This document shows positions 5,747 through 7,282 of a stretch of 7,282 nucleotides of DNA, piece by piece; positions within the stretch are counted from its first letter, which is position 1, and each line of letters starts with the position of its first letter. The DNA is from Pseudomonadota bacterium (GTDB lineage: Bacteria > Pseudomonadota > Gammaproteobacteria > UBA1113), in assembly GCA_021782065.1 (NCBI GenBank), contig JAJXVQ010000056.1, positions 1 to 7,282 on the forward strand, given 5' to 3'. Both the position numbers and the translations under genes were made by a program. The notes under the pieces were generated by a model that worked only from the letters and a program-made list of their open reading frames with translations, ran no database searches and was not told where the DNA came from.

Positions 5747-6955
5747 TTAACTCTCATCTAAAACCACATCTTTTCTTTCCCAAACCATCTTCTTATATGG
5801 TAATACCAATAAAACGGCTAAGCCGCCAAAGAGGGTTAGCACGATGGCCAAAGGCATATTGGAAGTAACGGGTCGTAGCAATGCGACTGTACCGACCAAT
5901 GTGGCCAGTAAAAATTCAGATGCGCCTAGCAATGCCGCGGCGGTACCTGCAATGTCTGGAAAGGGCTCTAAGGCACCACCGGCGCCCGCGCCCATCATGA
6001 AAGCACCACTTATGCCCGCCAATGCAATCGGTACGAGAAAACTCCATAAGCTAGTACCTAGGAATACCGTCCACAGCAACATGATAACGCCGCTTAAACA
6101 AAAGAATACACTGCCTAACAAAGCAACTTTGGTAATGCCCAATATAATATTCAGTTTGCCCGCAATGATGCTGCCCACAAAGAATGTAATGCCGATGATT
6201 GCAAAATAAAATCCAAAATGAGTTTCGGATACATGCAAAGTATTAATTAAAATGTAGGGGGAAACCGAAAAGAAAGTAAAGAAAGAGGCCAAGGCACTGG
6301 CAGCGATAAAATTAAAGGTAAAAAATTGTCTGTTCTTGATCACTCGCATGTAATCTCTAAAACTACCGCCTAACGAAGCGTTTTTGTTTTTTTCTTTGAT
6401 GCTTTCAGATAAGAGTAGGGATATAACGATAAAAATGGCTATGCCTATAGCCGCCAAAAAGAAAAAAGGCGCACGCCAGCCAAATGAAACATCTAAATAA
6501 CCGCCTGCTAGCGGTGCTAACAACGGTGAAATGGCAATGGCGCCATTCAAATAACTGTAGATTTGTGCTGATTCATTGCCTTCCGATAAATCGCGCACGA
6601 TGGCAAAGGCACTTACCATCATACCGCAGGCACCCAATCCTTGCAGGATACGAGTAAAGATCAAGAACTCTATGGAGTTTGCCATAGCGGCGGCAATCGA
6701 GCCTAATGCATACAATGCGATGCTCAGTAGGACAATGTTTTTGCGACCAAAGCGATCGGATAAAGGTCCAATGATGAGTTGCCCTATCCCTACCGCTAAC
6801 ATAAATAAGCTTAAAGTAAGTTGCACTAATCCCGGCGAGGTATGAAACAAGGCAGTGAGCTGCGGCACCTCAGGAATAAAAATATCTTGACCTACAGCAA
6901 AGCTGAATACTAAAGGTGCTAATAAGAAAACGAGTTTTAATGGCGTATAGTGCAC
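5747..6955 (-). CDS. Bcr/CflA-type MFS drug exporter (DHA1 family)
   Basis: This 402-residue inner-membrane protein has about twelve hydrophobic segments and is typical of proton-driven major facilitator exporters. Family marks: the N-terminal helix followed by QDIFIPEVPQL (23-33; Bcr-type D-x-Y/F-x-P-x-x-P pattern), MFS motif A GPLSDRFGRK (63-72) in the loop between helices 2 and 3, TRILQGLGAC (101-110), AIVRDLSEG (118-126), the helix-5 drug-efflux stretch AISPLLAPLAGGYLD (141-155) followed by GWRAPFFFLA (159-168), and MGAGAGGALEPFPDIAGTAAA (321-341). A charged loop (about 184-200) divides the two halves. Length fits Bcr (about 396). The start is GTG at 6953-6955; the upstream ATG near 6971 is out of frame, and the ribosome site (GAGA about 10 nt upstream) is weak. 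The substrate (sulfonamide, bicyclomycin, chloramphenicol or another compound) cannot be inferred. It is transcribed towards the ubi operon, with no clear terminator between. Confidence 0.9.
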   Translation of the reverse strand: MHYTPLKLVFLLAPLVFSFAVGQDIFIPEVPQLTALFHTSPGLVQLTLSLFMLAVGIGQLIIGPLSDRFGRKNIVLLSIALYALGSIAAAMANSIEFLIFTRILQGLGACGMMVSAFAIVRDLSEGNESAQIYSYLNGAIAISPLLAPLAGGYLDVSFGWRAPFFFLAAIGIAIFIVISLLLSESIKEKNKNASLGGSFRDYMRVIKNRQFFTFNFIAASALASFFTFFSVSPYILINTLHVSETHFGFYFAIIGITFFVGSIIAGKLNIILGITKVALLGSVFFCLSGVIMLLWTVFLGTSLWSFLVPIALAGISGAFMMGAGAGGALEPFPDIAGTAAALLGASEFLLATLVGTVALLRPVTSNMPLAIVLTLFGGLAVLLVLPYKKMVWERKDVVLDES

Positions 6956-7197
6956 AGATTGGGTCTCTCATTGAAGGTGTAGGGGTGGTAATCCTAACAA
7001 TAATTTCTTAGAAACACAACCTAAGTCATTGATTTTCTCGAAAACGAGCCCCTCATCTGATTTTATCTAGACGAATCCTATTAACCCTTACTTTGAAAAT
7101 ATTAATATTTATCAATCGATTAGGTAAATGCAACTCTGTTATTTGCTTTTTTTGGTCTCTGTACTGGACAAAAGATTAGAAAATAGGAGTTAACCCG

Positions 7198-7226
7198 CTG
7201 ATTTTACTTAAAAAACATAATATACT
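7198..7226 (+). promoter_or_regulatory. Possible sigma-70 promoter for the gene at 7252
   Basis: TATACT at 7221-7226 matches five of six -10 positions. With a 17-nt spacer the -35 would be CTGATT (7198-7203), which matches only the central TGA. Transcription would start near 7233, leaving a leader of about 19 nt with the ribosome site. This rests on motif and spacing only. Confidence 0.35.
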
Positions 7227-7240
7227 TTTGTTGTGAAGAC

Positions 7241-7245
7241 AGGAG
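7241..7245 (+). promoter_or_regulatory. Ribosome binding site AGGAG
   Basis: AGGAG lies 6 nt before the ATG at 7252. This near-ideal Shine-Dalgarno is the main evidence that a gene starts at the right edge of the window. Confidence 0.7.
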
Positions 7246-7251
7246 AATATT

Positions 7252-7282
7252 ATGAAAGCAACCAGCGAGTTAAGTCGTATTT
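7252..7282 (+). CDS. Start of an unidentified protein (10 codons, 3' end outside window)
   Basis: ATG at 7252 follows a strong AGGAG site at the right distance and opens MKATSELSRI before the window ends. A plausible promoter lies just upstream. Ten residues are too few to assign a family; there is no hydrophobic signal-peptide core within them. It is divergent from the exporter gene, with about 300 bp of spacer, and so probably has its own regulation. Confidence 0.6.
   Translation, partial: MKATSELSRI

Larger units (their letters stand above)
6956..7251. other. Divergent intergenic region between the exporter and the downstream gene
   Basis: About 296 bp, AT-rich, with no credible coding frame on either strand (frames are interrupted by stops and no family motif is recognised). 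It must contain the promoter of the minus-strand exporter and that of the plus-strand gene at 7252. Visible small symmetries: a perfect 14-bp AT-only palindrome at 7097-7110 (core AATATTAATATT) and a CTCG-aaaa-CGAG hairpin at 7037-7048. Either could be an operator, but nothing in the sequence links them to a named regulator. A minus-strand TAAAAT hexamer around 7062-7067 resembles a -10 but lacks a good -35. Confidence 0.4.

Noticed and set aside
5844..6209. Plus-strand 121-codon open frame opposite the exporter
   Set aside because: It is antisense to a clear membrane-protein gene, has low-complexity composition and shows no family motif: a shadow frame. The same applies to 6576-6845.

Overview
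The window looks like a chromosomal segment of a gammaproteobacterium with moderate-to-low GC. It carries core housekeeping genes in gammaproteobacterial order: the end of spoT followed by ridA, then a pepP-ubiH-ubiI block. Aerobic ubiquinone synthesis genes and a Bcr/CflA-type exporter fit this, and base composition and protein style suggest a Legionellales/Coxiella-like lineage. That placement is inference; no database search was possible.

Left part (2-991): the last ~188 codons of spoT (ppGpp synthetase/hydrolase; conserved-cysteine and ACT domains), then a complete ridA reached after a 9-nt gap. Next is a ~340-bp gap (992-1330). On the minus strand it holds a decayed piece of an AAA-family ATPase, cut just where its Walker B motif should begin, and on the plus strand a TGn-TATAAT promoter for the next operon.

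Middle (1331-5027): pepP, ubiH and ubiI are overlapped by 4 and 10 nt and are almost certainly one translationally coupled operon. UbiH and UbiI are FAD-dependent ring hydroxylases of ubiquinone synthesis. PepP is an Xaa-Pro aminopeptidase that habitually travels with them.

Accessory patch (5033-5746): directly behind ubiI is a broken DUF1016/YhcG-type gene. Its N-terminal domain is frameshifted by a perfect 34-bp tandem duplication; deleting one copy restores a continuous 164-residue frame matching the DUF1016_N pattern. The usual C-terminal PDDEXK nuclease domain is absent, and a GC-rich (~68%), strongly foldable element of ~85 bp begins at the gene's stop codon.

Right part: a minus-strand Bcr/CflA-type drug exporter gene (5747-6955) converges on the operon. 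A ~300-bp AT-rich divergent spacer separates it from the first ten codons of an unidentified plus-strand gene at 7252, which has a good ribosome binding site.

No complete new system is visible. The most interesting items are the 34-bp duplication acting as a possible on/off frame switch, the GC-rich folded element next to it, and the ATPase relic at the junction of two core-gene blocks.
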